Made by a program: the position numbers and the translations under genes. A stretch of DNA of 64,000 bases from Prorocentrum cordatum. Taxonomy: Eukaryota; Sar; Dinophyceae; Prorocentrales; Prorocentraceae. This document shows, one piece after another, positions 34,391 to 44,345 of this stretch (its first letter is position 1; each line of letters opens with the position of its first letter). Under the pieces are notes generated by a model, which was given only the letters and a program-made list of their open reading frames with translations, made no database searches and was not told where the DNA came from. The DNA is taken from NCBI GenBank assembly GCA_963575745.1, contig CAUYUJ010017837.1:1037190-1101189 (forward strand), read 5' to 3'.

Positions 34391-34880
34391 GGAGATATGC
34401 GGGGGCAGGCGGAAACACGCCTGAAAAACACGACTGCCGGCATGCTTCGCAAGAGTTGCTGTTTTGAGATGGGCTGGTGGGGATACGCGAAGCGTGAAGA
34501 ATTTTGAACAGCATTTTTGTTGTTGGGCATCGTACCCATTTTCCTCGTACCCATTTCGGGTGTCATTTTTTTTACGCGACATCGGATCCCAAGGAACTCG
34601 CGACAAAATCACCACGACCAACTTCAGCCTCGGAAGCGTCGGAAAACAACTCGGGATGAAAAAAAGGTCTCGGAGGAATTGGCCCAGAGAGTTTGGGGGA
34701 AACCAAAAAGTACCGATAGAGCTATTCCCCGGACCTCTCCCGCGGTGCGTTCTGACCAAGATTTCGAAGCGAATCCAGCGGTTGCGTCGAGGGTCTCCCG
34801 GGAGGCCCTAAAAAGAAGGAACACGAAAGAAGGGTAGCTGTATGGGCATCTTTTTCCCCTCTGAACTGTTAGAGGCCTCC

Positions 34881-35094
34881 TAGATGGGGTCGGAGTTGAT
34901 GGGGTCGGAGGATCGCGCCGCATCGGCGATACATCGGCGATGCATCGGCGATGCACTGGCGATGCATCGTCGACGTCGGCGATGCATCGGCTACGTTGAC
35001 ACGAAGCAGAGCGGGCTGGACATCGAGCCGCATCGGCGACGCATTGGCGATGCGGAGCGATCCTCCGAACCCAGCTACTGAGACCCCATCTAGG
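34881..35094 (+). mobile_element. Family E inverted-repeat element, copy 2
   Basis: Outer arms CCTAGATGGGGTC and GACCCCATCTAGG are perfect inverted copies; inner arms GGAGGATCGCGCCGCATCGG pair with the right side. Interior of GGCGATGCAT repeats. 214 bp. Confidence 0.72.
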
Positions 35095-35097
35095 ATG

Positions 35098-35263
35098 AAG
35101 TCGGGCGTGTCCCCCTAGAGGGGGATTTTGGACGACAAATAAACAATACCCCGAACATCTTCCAAAAATGCTCAAATATAGTTTAAAAATAGGAACATAG
35201 TCCGCATACCATTTTTTTACTATTTTTGAATATTCCACCTGTAGAGGGGCAGGCCCGACTTAA
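35098..35263 (+). mobile_element. Small TIR element, family D, copy 2
   Basis: AAGTCGGGCGTGTCCCCCTA at the left; GAGGGGCAGGCCCGACTTAA at the right. AT-rich centre. It begins three bases after the right end of a family E element. Confidence 0.78.
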
Positions 35264-35683
35264 ATCTAGGAGGCCTGGAACTGTAGGGGTCGACGTCGTG
35301 ACAAGATCATCATGCCGTCGGGCGTCCTTTTGGGCCCCCTGCTGCCTCCAGAGGGGCCCCAAGGGGCCCTTTCTTCACTGCCCTTTCCTTCATCATCACC
35401 CGCTCAAGCCACCCCGCATTTCCCACCCGCCCGAGAGCGTCGAAGCACGACCCAGTGTGAAAGACTGGTCCTGGAGAATGGGACGAGACTTGCTGGGGGA
35501 GCCTGGTTTCGTAGACTCTGGCAAGCTTGCTTGCATGGACGGCGGGGGCGGGCCTGAAAACCTGAAGCAGGCCGCCAGCGACTCGACGTGCGGCAGGCAC
35601 GCAAGTCGAGAGGCACGGTTGCACGCTCGTTTTCCGTGGAAGAGGGGCGACATTGGCGTTGGGGGGGGGGGGGGCGGACGCCA

Positions 35684-35790
35684 CCTCCTCCTCCTCCTCA
35701 TCCTCCTCCCCCTCCTCCTCCTCCTCCTCCTCCTCCTCCTCCTCCTCCTCCTCCCCCTCCTCCTCCTCCTCCTCCTCCCCCTCCTCCTAC
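35684..35790. repeat. CCT triplet tract
   Basis: CCT repeats with CCCCT interruptions after a short G run. Confidence 0.95.
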
Positions 35791-35947
35791 AGACCGTGGC
35801 GTTGGGGGCCCGCGCCCGCCCCATCCCCGCGCGGGGGGAGGGGGCGGCCCGCGCCCCGCGCCGCGGCGGCCAGCGCCGGCGGAGGCGCCCCGCCCCCCAA
35901 AGCGGCCAAGAGGCGCCGGCACGGTGACGTCCCACGCGGATCAAAAT

Positions 35948-36127
35948 TACAGTCGGGGCGATGACCTAAGGAACCCTAAGTAAGGAACGGGGCCCCTTTC
36001 TCCAAGAAGTTGAACTTCGATCTCCCATGGAAGACCCCAGGAAAACAGGAGGCAAACCGCAGAACGGTCAAGGAACACCGAGCCCCTCCCCAACGAAAAG
36101 GGTTCCTTCTTCAGGGCCCCGACTGTA
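35948..36127 (+). mobile_element. Small TIR element, family F, copy 3
   Basis: TACAGTCGGGGC at the left and GCCCCGACTGTA at the right, with AAGGAACCC and GGGTTCC inner arms. Homologous to 4671-4850. A 103-bp tandem array starts at its right edge. Confidence 0.78.
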
Positions 36128-36482
36128 GAGCTCGCCATCCCTGGGGAGCTGCGATGCGTGGAAATGTCGCCACGTTCGAGGGCTGCCGGGGGGTCTCCAG
36201 CGCAGTGACGTCCCACGCGGACTCGAATTAGAGCTCGCCATCCCTGGGGGGCTGCGATCTGCGAAACTGTCGCCACGTTCGAGGGCTGCCGGGGGGTCTC
36301 CAGCACAGTGACGTCCTACGCGGACTCGAATTAGACCTCGCCATCCCTGGGGGGCTGCAATCTGCGAAACCGTCGCCACGTTCGAGGGCTGCTGGGGGGT
36401 CCAGCACAGTGGCGTCCTACGCGGATTCGAATCAGACCTCGCCACCACTGGGGGGCTGCGATCTGTGCAACTGTCGGCAGGC
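36128..36482 (+). repeat. Tandem array, unit about 103 bp, 3.5 copies
   Basis: GAGCTCGCCATCCCTGGGG recurs at 36128, 36231, 36334 and 36435. Each unit continues with GCTGCGATCTGCGAAACTG and CACAGTGACGTCCTACGCGG. It starts at the right edge of the family F element. Confidence 0.93.
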
Positions 36483-36550
36483 CCCCCCAGAAGTGCCCCC
36501 CTAGGCCAAAGGTGCAGTGGCAACGCACGGGAGCCTCCCATACCATGTGG

Positions 36551-36690
36551 CTGGCTCCTGCGAATCGACGCTGATCGACCCTAGTCGACGCTAATCGACG
36601 CTAAATCGACGCTAATCGACGCTAACCGAGGCTAAGTCGGCGCTATCTTATCGACTCCCAGACGCTAATCGACGCTAACCGACGCTAAAG
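36551..36690 (+). repeat. Minisatellite of CTAATCGACG, 10-11 bp
   Basis: About twelve copies of GCTAATCGAC with insertions and substitutions, interrupted near 36630-36660. Confidence 0.9.
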
Positions 36691-36819
36691 ACGGAATTAA
36701 GAGGGTGTAAAAGGCTATAATGATATGCCACCGAAGTGCCACCAGGATTTCCCAGGAGGCCTCCACGGCCTCCAGAGGACCCCTCACGAGGCCCAGAGAG
36801 CCCCTTTCACAACCCCCGA

Positions 36820-36940
36820 AAACTTCGGGTTGGGGTGTGTACGGGTTCCACGGGTGGTGTCTCGATGTCCCGGAGCGCTCCCCCACCGGAAACCGGCAGG
36901 CCCAACGGCGGCTTCGGGTTGGGGTGCGGCATGGCCTGGC
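36820..36940 (+). mobile_element. Family A element, decayed copy 3
   Basis: Keeps the core (TTCGGGTTGGGGTGTGTACG, GGTTCCAC, TCGATGTCCC, CCCCCACCGGAAA) and the right CTTCGGGTTGGGGTG, but the outer TIRs are worn away. Confidence 0.55.
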
Positions 36941-37070
36941 TCGGTGGCAACGGCACGCCGAGGGCGAGGGGGAGGAGGAGGCCGCCTACATGTGCGCCGC
37001 GAGGGCGGCGGGGAGGTGAAAAGAGGCGAGGGCGACGAGGGCGGGGACGGGGGACAACGAGGGCGAGGCT

Positions 37071-37267
37071 TAAGTCGGGCCTGTCCCCCTACAGACGGAT
37101 ATTCGACGAAAAATAAAGAATACCCACAAAATAACAAAAAAATTGTCCAAAAATAGCCAGGGGATTATTTTTTCGACTATGTTTTGACCTTTTGGGGGCA
37201 TGTTTGGGGTACTTCCTGTTCTCTTTCGTCGCAGATCCCCCTGTAAGTAGGGGGACACGCCCGCCAA
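37071..37267 (+). mobile_element. Small TIR element, family D, copy 3
   Basis: TAAGTCGGGCCTGTCCCCCT at the left; AGGGGGACACGCCCGCCAAG at the right. Shares GACGGATATTCGACGAAAAA and an AT-rich middle with the family. Confidence 0.75.
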
Positions 37268-37569
37268 GAGGGCGAGGACGAGGAGGACGGCGAGGGCGGG
37301 GACGGGGGCCACGAGAGAGGCGGCGAGGGCGGCGGCGAGGGGCCCGCGGGACGAGGCCGTCGGCGAGAGAGGCCACGGGCGGCACCGCGCGGCGCCGCGC
37401 GGCGCCGCCGCGCCGCCCGCGAGCGCGCGCGCGCAGGGCCGAGGGAGCGGCCCGCAGGGCCAGCTCGACCTCCGCCATGGACAGGGCGCCGCTGCCTGCC
37501 CACGCGCGCAAAGGGCGGACGGCGGGGGCGGAGGGTGGCACCGCCTCCTCCCCCTGTGCCTCCCTGCCC

Positions 37570-37830
37570 CCCCTCCCCCTCTCGCCCCTCCCCCCCCCTG
37601 TCTCTCTCCCTCTCTCGCCCTCTCTCTCTCTCTCTATCCCTCTCTCCCTCCCCCCTCCCTCTCTCTGTCTCTCTTGCCCTCTCTCTTTCTCTCTCTCTCT
37701 CTTCATCTCTCTTTCGTTGTTTTTTGTTCTCTCTCTCTCTCTCTCTCTTCCTGCCTCTCTCTCTCTCTCTTTGTTTTTTTGTTATTTCTTTTTCTCTCTC
37801 TCTCTCTCTCTCCCTCTCTCCCTAGTGATC
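37570..37830. repeat. CT dinucleotide tract
   Basis: TCTCTC runs with CCCTC and TTTTGTT interruptions. The long frames here (Ser/Leu) are compositional. Confidence 0.93.
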
Positions 37831-38817
37831 CTCCTTCCCGTCGTGTTGCCCGTCCTCTTCCTCTTCTTCCTTTTCCTGGTTCCTGGTTCTTGGTGGCTGC
37901 AAGATACTCTGGATGTAGCCTCCCCCTGCACCATTCTTCCTTATCCTCGTCCTCCTCCTGCCCCAATTCTTCCTTCTCCCCAAAGTCCTCCTCGTCCTGC
38001 TCATTATCCCCTTCTGTTCTTAAGGTCCTCCTCCTCCTCTGCTTCCTCGTCCTCTTTCGCTACCTGTCACCCAGCGGGCGGCGAAGGGAAGAAAATGGCG
38101 GACGGGGGATCGGACCTCGAGGATCCAAATTCGATGATCGAAGGTCGATGATTTGTATTTCGCAGCGTTTGTGGCCCTCTGGCGGCTTACGGAGGCCAGA
38201 ATCTCGATCGATTCTGGACAAGGTTCCACCTGATTTAAAAGCCTTGCCTACAATTGGGAAAAGGAATTGTGCCCGAAAAAACGGGACTCGTGGACAAGCC
38301 AACGCTTTGATGCTGAAGGCACGAATCGGGTTAGCGCCCGGGTCAAACCATGAGATGCGCGAGTATAACCACTATAACCAGGTGCGCATACATGCAAGCA
38401 TGTATTCCCGCTGGTGTTCCACACTCCAACAGCCAAGGTGAGGGCTAAGGGGAGAAAGGAGCGGGTACAGAAGAGGGGCAAAAGGGGAGGGAGGGAGGGG
38501 AGGAAATAATTGGGAACTGGGAGGGGCGATAGGGATGGAGGGAAGAAGAAATGAGGAGGCAAGGAAAGGCGAAGCCCCTCGGAGGTGCTAAGAGTCGACA
38601 GCTCTACGCGAGCAAACCCTGGGTGGACATCTGAAGGTAGCAGAGAGACCCCCCGCGCACCGCTGGAAGGGAGGAAAGGAACGAGGATAATGGCGAGGAA
38701 GGGAAGTGGAAGGTAAAGATGAGGACGATCATGAGGATGACGGGGATGAGGGTACGTAGCCACAACGAACGATGATGATTATGTATATGATGATGAATGT
38801 GACGATCCACTCGCCAC
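37831..38817. other. Intergenic DNA, no gene seen
   Basis: Pyrimidine-rich to about 38060, then balanced, then purine-rich on the plus strand. A GATGATGA stretch at 38770-38800 borders the 3' side of LINE 2. Confidence 0.5.
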
Positions 38818-39313
38818 TCAGAGGCCATGACTTGCAAAGAGAGCACGGGCGCTCTTCCTCTTCTTAGCGATGGCACGAGCCCCAGCCGCGAGGAGACCTG
38901 GGAACTTCCCATTTCCCCATTTCCTGTGGGCGCGCAAGAAAATGAAGGTGGCGCCAGCGATGCCATGCACGAGAAGTAAAGGCTTGAGCCCGGCGTCGCT
39001 CAGGGGAGGGGCGATCACATGATCAATCTCTCCTCGGGCGACCACTCGGCAGAACCTCTGGGATGAGTGGAGAGACTGGGAGGCAAACGAGCAAAGAAAG
39101 CAGGAGATGACAGGCAGTGAAAGACATCATCACCTCCCATCGGCTCGCACCCGAATCGACACACCTCCCGACTTTAACTATATCGGGCAGAGGTGCACCG
39201 ACCATTGCACATGGAACGCAGATCGGCCAAACACACGAAATAACCGATTGAGACAGCAACGCGTAAGTGGTCGGACTGCGGTTCTTGGACTAGCGGCCAA
39301 CACTTGCGAAGTC

Positions 39314-39338
39314 GAGAGAGAGAGAGAGAGAGAGAGAA
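39314..39338. repeat. GA dinucleotide run in the 3' part of LINE 2
   Basis: About 12 GA units. Confidence 0.95.
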
Positions 39339-39475
39339 ACGGTACAGCTACAAAAGTACTTGGGCTCGTTATCTGGTGCAACGCCTTCGAGGGTTCCTTC
39401 TGCAGCTGGATGGCGTCTGGGTCGGAAGAGGTCTTGGGGGCGGTTAGGAAATTCTCGACCCACCGACAGAGGGAA

Positions 39476-39871
39476 CTATTGATAGACTCCAGAACCCACC
39501 CGGCAAGTCGACTCCAGAACCCACCCGGCAAGTCGGGACACCACTAAACGATTAACTTGTATATCTCGGAGATCGCGCCAGCAAGCATATATGCCAGGGG
39601 TAGATTCAGAGCGGTTGAAAACGCGACGCATCGCAGCCTGGCTTCCCGCCTCGACCGACCTCGCATTGACGGGCAGGTAGATGCGGTCGCTGTTGGCCAA
39701 GACTCCAACGGGGATCGCCCAACGAAGCCCCGCTATCATTCCTGGGCGGGCATCGTGCCCGGCACGAGTCGCCGCGCGCAGAACAGGAAGTAACTGGCCT
39801 GGTAAACTGAGAAACGAAAGCGAAACAGCATCGCATGCATAAACATTCTGAGCAGACCCCAAGGATAGCAA
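39476..39871 (-). pseudogene. C-terminal part of LINE 2 polyprotein
   Basis: An open frame of 131 residues reads GSAQNVYACDAVSLSFLSL, then PGQLLPVLRAA and GPG-like text, matching the usual LINE region after RT (a Tyr/Asn-Val segment, Leu-rich helix, then Arg-rich helices). A 25-bp tandem duplication at 39486-39535 shifts the frame at its end. A further minus frame, 39045-38818 (PLSDAGLKPLLLVHGIAG onward), may be the last part of the same protein; the intervening 39046-39475 has a GA microsatellite at 39314-39338. Confidence 0.5.
39486..39535. repeat. 25-bp tandem duplication
   Basis: ACTCCAGAACCCACCCGGCA plus AGTCG occurs twice in a row at the end of the LINE 2 C-terminal frame and changes its reading frame (25 is not a multiple of 3). 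Confidence 0.92.
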
Positions 39872-39881
39872 ACCCCAAGGA

Positions 39882-41136
39882 TCACCCGCGAACGCTGCTC
39901 AGCATGTCTTTGGAATTCCCAGAAAGGCCAACCCCCGCTTGCCCAGGGGTCGCCCGGCCCCAAACGCGCCCGAACACCTTGCATTCGAACGCGCTCGGAC
40001 GGGAAGGCGTCGAAACCGACCTCCTCGATGGACGCAGCGACGCGCGCCCGATGGGGGCCAGCCGGGGAAGCGATGACGCGCCACTTCGCTTCGGTTTAAG
40101 CCACAGGCCCAACGCGTTCGCGTCATCGGTCATCGGCCGCGCCACGATCGGAATAGAGACCGCCAAACCCATAGCGACGATTCCAACGTGGCCGGCGACA
40201 GCAACAGGTCCAGCAGGACGCGGTCGCAGACCTTTCCAGAGATGGCGAACAACGGGGTCGAAGCAAAGCGCGAAAGTCACCCCGCTCAGCGGGCGCCCTG
40301 GTTCAACCCCTCGGCGGATTGTAAAGCCGCTTCAAGACTGCCCTCGGAGACTCGGAGAGCGACCTCTACGAAGTTACTGCTTGGCTCGCTGATGGCATGG
40401 AGGGGGGGCGAGGCGCTCCTAAACGCAGAAGGCAGCACCCCTTACAGTCGCGGTTTAACGACGCAGAGGCACAAGCGACATCAAAGACAGACGGGTACGC
40501 TGAAACACACAAACAGAAAAAAATCGAGCAACGCGGCTTTCTGCTCGAGAATGCGATTTTTCGCGTTGCGTTTCTTGAGGGCGACCTTCTCAGCGGCCGA
40601 GATTGAACGCGAGCGGAGAAAGATGGGCAACTGCAGCGGCAATGCTCTCGCCGTCGCAGCTGGGAAAGGACGTCGAGCGGATGGCACCAGCAGAACGTGT
40701 GATCCAAACAGCAGCGCCCCCGACTCCGCTCCCATCCGTCGGGGGAAACGAACGCCGCGAGAGCGCGGTTGAGACCGCCCGCCGCATCGTTGCAGTCGAG
40801 CAGAAGGGGGCGGAGATGGAACAGACAGTCGCGGCAGAGCTCGCCGCCGGCCCTCCGCGCAGCATATCCAAGTCCGTCGGGGCCTGGGGCAGAGACGCGC
40901 TGGGCTCGAAGTGAACCGAATAACCGGCGCTTGAGAAGCCGCCGCTCGACCCCAAGGGGAAACCTGTTGAACCTCATGGAAGAAGCCGGTCTCTTCCTTG
41001 ATCGCGATTCGGCCCGCGGAGCCCCGCGGTGCGGCATTCCCAACTGCGGCGCAAGACTGCGAGCGCCATGGGCTGCCGAGCGCGGCATAGACCCGTCGGG
41101 GTCAGAGGCGTGAGCGAGGGTGACCCAACGCCCCAT
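39882..41136 (-). pseudogene. Reverse transcriptase remnant of LINE 2
   Basis: Landmarks in minus-strand order are: SAPGPDGLGYAARRAGG (about 40890, the RT entry motif), IRSTSFPSCDGESIAAAV (about 40680, equivalent of the RP-L-S-CD-K block, in another frame), then in frame 40280-39882 FALCFDPVVRHL, a TDD at 40122-40130 where the ADD catalytic pair is expected, and LGLWLKPKRSG just after. The palm between TDD and GLWLKPK looks shortened. Several frame changes and stops make it non-functional. The identification rests on order and spacing of motifs. Confidence 0.65.
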
Positions 41137-41797
41137 GGCATTTGAACCTGAAAGACCGCGACGACTATCAGGGGCGGAATCCTCGCGGGAGGCACTTGGG
41201 ACTCTCGGCGCACAACTTGCTTATCTCAGCTTAGGGAATGTCGCTGTACAGGCCGTGGGGGCACCTGTGGAGCCCCGCAAAGTCAAAGAAGCGCATGCCT
41301 GAGACGTCGAAATACTGACTCAGCAGCGGCAGCGAGCGAAGGCACCTGCGCGCGAGCCAAAGAGTGGGCTGCGTGGCGCCACCCACAATCTTCAGTCAGA
41401 TCGCCACCTCCTGGCGGTCAGTTATGAGGCCGCGCCGAGAGAGCTGGCCGAGAAAACGGTTTCGGCAACGTGCGTGCATTCTTTGATTTTGAGAACGAGC
41501 CCCTAGGGGCGCCGGAAATCCTGGCCTCCTGAGCGGCGTCAGTCAACGAGTCCTAGGTCTCGCCGCGCAGGACCGCCCACATTGGCCGCGCGCGCGATTT
41601 TTAATTGTGGGAGAACCGGGGGCGACAAGGGCATGTTCGGACGGTTCGAGGCGACCGATAACCAAACCCATCGCAAAGCTCCGGAGATCGTTCAAAACTA
41701 CAGCACTGGCAAAGTTGGCGCGCCATCTACGTGGACGCCCGACGCTAAGAACAACTCCGCGGGTTTCGCACGATGAATTTAAGCACGCTGATCAACT

Positions 41798-42303
41798 TTA
41801 GCAAGCCTGACAGCTGCCGGCAGCCTCGGGGCAACTTCCGTCGAGACAATGGAAAACCTGCTCGCCAGACACCGAGATGTTCCAATCGCCCCCGAGGAAG
41901 ACAAATGCCGAGTTCAGACCCGAGGTGTGCCGAAGGATATTATTGTGGAAGCCCCGCCTTCTAATTTTGGTGACGCTGAAGCTCAATTTGAACGTTGACA
42001 AATTGCGCGCCCCCCCACTTCGCCATGGATGATGAGCGCTACGATTCGACCTCGGTCGACGGCGAGACGGCGCGGCTGGGCGCAGAACAAATTGGGCGAA
42101 TAAGCGCGAATGGAGATGACCGCGCCGCCAGCGCGGGTGGTAAGGCAGGATCTGAAATGCTGAAAGTCGGGGAGGTCGCGCTCGAGACTCAATGCATGTG
42201 CACTGGCGCCGTGAGTCCGCTGCAAGAAGACGGCGTCGCCGTTTCGATGACGTCCGCGAACCTTCTGCTGAATGCGACTTGTCCCAGAAGTGGCGCCAGC
42301 CAC
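41798..42303 (-). pseudogene. AP-type endonuclease remnant of LINE 2
   Basis: The frame 42303-41983 has AVFLQRTHG where LINE endonucleases have LQE-T-H-G; the catalytic Glu is Arg (CGG, about 42217-42219). RAGGAVISIR and VDRGRIVALII follow. The next frame (42001-41798) carries FVFLGGDWNIS, the GDWN step, with its Asp at 41885-41887. Later motifs are unclear. The 42304-43071 stretch upstream is a frame-broken connector that I could not align to a domain. Confidence 0.68.
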
Positions 42304-43071
42304 AGCCCCGGACTACGCCCCTGGGATCCGAGAAGCTAGATTACGCGCTCGCGATTCAAAAAACGGCCTCTGGCACTCCGACGCAGTAAGCAGGTGAGGC
42401 GACGGAAGCGGGAAGATGGATGGGGGAAGAGGGGAACACGAAAGCCTCCGACGCGATCGACAGACACGCAGCCCCCTGAGGCCCTGCGCTTCAGAGGAGG
42501 GAGGCAAGCCTGTTCACTGTAGTCACGAACGAAGACGCTCACATCTTCACCCGGCGAGCATGCCCCGGTAAAAAAAAAATGGGCCCGAAGACGCGCGGGA
42601 ATCCTGCAGCGAAACATCGCGACGATTGCTGGAGCAGCGCCTGGGCCAGGCCTGGCAGAGTCTCAGCAGGCTCCGGCGGGATGCCTGACTCCTGGAGCGC
42701 GTCGAAACGCGCCTCGGAGGTGAACGTGCCCGAGAGAAAGCCTACGCACTTGATCATGCAGTACATCGACGAAAGGTTGCACCACCTGGCGCTGACAATA
42801 CATCGCAACGCCGTTATATCAATCGTTTGTTTTCCCCCCTCCGCCCCCATCTTAATATTGGGTTCGGTCCGGGCTGGTCGAACCAGCGCGGCGGTGCAAC
42901 ATTTTGTCGGGGGCCCCCGGGCGGAACAGGGGCTCTTCGCCATGCGCCAAATATTAAGATCGGCAGGAATGGGGGGAGCAAAAGCAGTTCAGCACAGGTG
43001 CCAATGCACAGCAAAAGTGGTGCAACAGTTTGTCGATGCACGGTGCCGAGCAACTCGTTCTGGACGCTGAT

Positions 43072-43910
43072 CTAGCAAATGACCTGGTACGGATTGCAAG
43101 CGATCTTCGTCTCTGGCTTCCACGCCTGCTGGCTGACGAGCGCAACATTGCAAATGGTAGAGCACTTGCTGATGGCGCAACTCCGCTTGCGACCATCGAC
43201 CGGCAGGTCGCGTCCAACCCAAAACTTGTCAAGAGAATTGGTGCGCAAATCGCGCCATTGAGGCGGCTGCGCACGGAATTGGTCATAGAAGTTGTTGGCG
43301 CCCTGCTCGTTGGCGGACTCGATCACTTTTGAGGCCTGGATGTTGCGACTCCTAGCCTCACAGGTGCCGCGGTAGGACACGGGAATGGCGGCGGCGATGG
43401 GCGATGTCGTAGACATGTTGGTCGAACTCTATGTTGACCTGCTTGCGCGGGAAGCCTCGAATCCAGATCGTGGTACGATCAGGAGTGTTGATTACGTGAC
43501 CTCCGTTGCGTCGGGCACGTTTGCGGCAAGACCACGGAACGGGGAGAAACCGCAGTAGATGCTGCAGCTGATGCAGATGCCTGCGCCGACGCCTCCTCGG
43601 TGAGCTTTTCCCCAATGAAGTTGATACCATCGGCAACCAGACCGATGGAAGTACCATCCACCATGCCGCTGGAATTACCGTCCGCCATGCCACCGTAGAC
43701 GTCTTCGGTAAGGACATTGCGAGACTGAAGGAGGAGAAGTTGAGCCCCGAGCGCCTCGAACCTCTGGTCCGTCTCGTTCTTCGCGTCGGCCATCTTCAAC
43801 TCGAGTTTGCTAGTCACCTCCTGAGTCGCATGGACAGAAGCAGTCAACGTCGCCATTGCCTGGGCAGTGTTGGCAGCTTTGTTTCTTCGAGGCAAAGACC
43901 TGCTCCTTCA
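43072..43910 (-). pseudogene. LINE 2 ORF1-like protein with RRM-like region
   Basis: The first frame (43895 to 43479) begins with a coiled-coil-like helix (TSKLELKMADAKNETDQRFEALGAQL shortened here to its core KNETDQRFEALGAQ) and ends in VVLPQTCPTQRRSRN. The protein continues in a second frame with TTIWIRGFPRK (about 43485-43440), then in a third with IPVSYRGTCEARSRN, YDQFRAQPPQWRD and FWVGRDLPVDGRKR (down to 43072). The spacing suggests an RRM-type RNA-binding fold as in some LINE ORF1 proteins. Two frameshifts, near 43485 and 43405, break it. It would coat element RNA. Confidence 0.62.
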
Positions 43911-44064
43911 AAAACGCCTGCTTTCCAGCGTGGCAGCCATCCTGGATGTATCTGGGAATAGCTGGTGGCGGGCGAGAAGCCTCAAAGCCTGCTGTGGCCT
44001 GGACATGCGTCCAGCAGGGAACGTGGGTGAAGACCTGGAAGGCCGGCGCCTCGAGTCAGCCCTT

Positions 44065-44106
44065 CGGTTTGAGAGCCAAAACTACTTAAGCCCAAATGGC
44101 TACGGA
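44065..44106 (-). other. Relic spliced leader, 5' of LINE 2
   Basis: Read on the minus strand, 44106-44085 begins TCCGTAGCCATTTGGG and ends CTTAAG. It matches the 22-nt dinoflagellate SL at 20 positions (two substitutions). Directly after it, 44084-44071 reads TAGTTTTGGCTCTC, which resembles a second, shortened SL 3' half. Tandem SL relics are known marks of genes that returned to the genome from trans-spliced mRNA. The LINE 2 ORF1 starts about 190 bp downstream on the same strand. Whether this copy came from a trans-spliced LINE transcript is inference. Confidence 0.7.
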
Positions 44107-44107
44107 T

Positions 44108-44193
44108 GATGATTCAGATGACGACGATTATGAAGGTGGTTATGTGCATGGGGATGGTGATGTTGGTTGTGATAGTGATGTTGATGTAGATGT

Positions 44194-44252
<59 letters not shown>

Positions 44253-44345
44253 TTGATGTTGATGAAGAAGAGGAAGAAGGTGCTGATGATGCTGCTGATG
44301 AGGATGATAACGACGATGGTGCTGCTGAGCGAGGATGATGAGGAT
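44108..44345. repeat. GAT microsatellite next to the SL relic
   Basis: GATGAT, pure at about 44196-44250, with GTTGAT and GACGAC variants around it. The Asp-rich open frame through it is compositional. Confidence 0.93.

Larger units (their letters stand above)
38818..43910 (-). mobile_element. Decayed LINE-type retrotransposon 2, minus strand
   Basis: Reading from high to low coordinate, coding remnants appear in normal LINE order: ORF1-like part with an RRM-like fold (43895-43072), AP-type endonuclease (42303-41798), RT (41136-39882), and a C-terminal part (39871-39476, possibly on to 38818). Frames shift often and stops are frequent. A relic spliced leader lies just upstream at 44065-44106. 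A GA run (39314-39338) and a 25-bp tandem duplication (39486-39535) interrupt the 3' part. Its ORF1 type differs from LINE 1, so the two belong to different lineages. Confidence 0.72.

Noticed and set aside
33844-34467. 207-codon frame rich in Pro/Arg/Asp
   Set aside because: Translation of two short-unit arrays; unit length varies out of frame and no domain is present.
44096-44338. Asp-rich frame following the SL relic region on the plus strand
   Set aside because: It is a GAT microsatellite. The SL relic is on the opposite strand, so it does not lead this frame.
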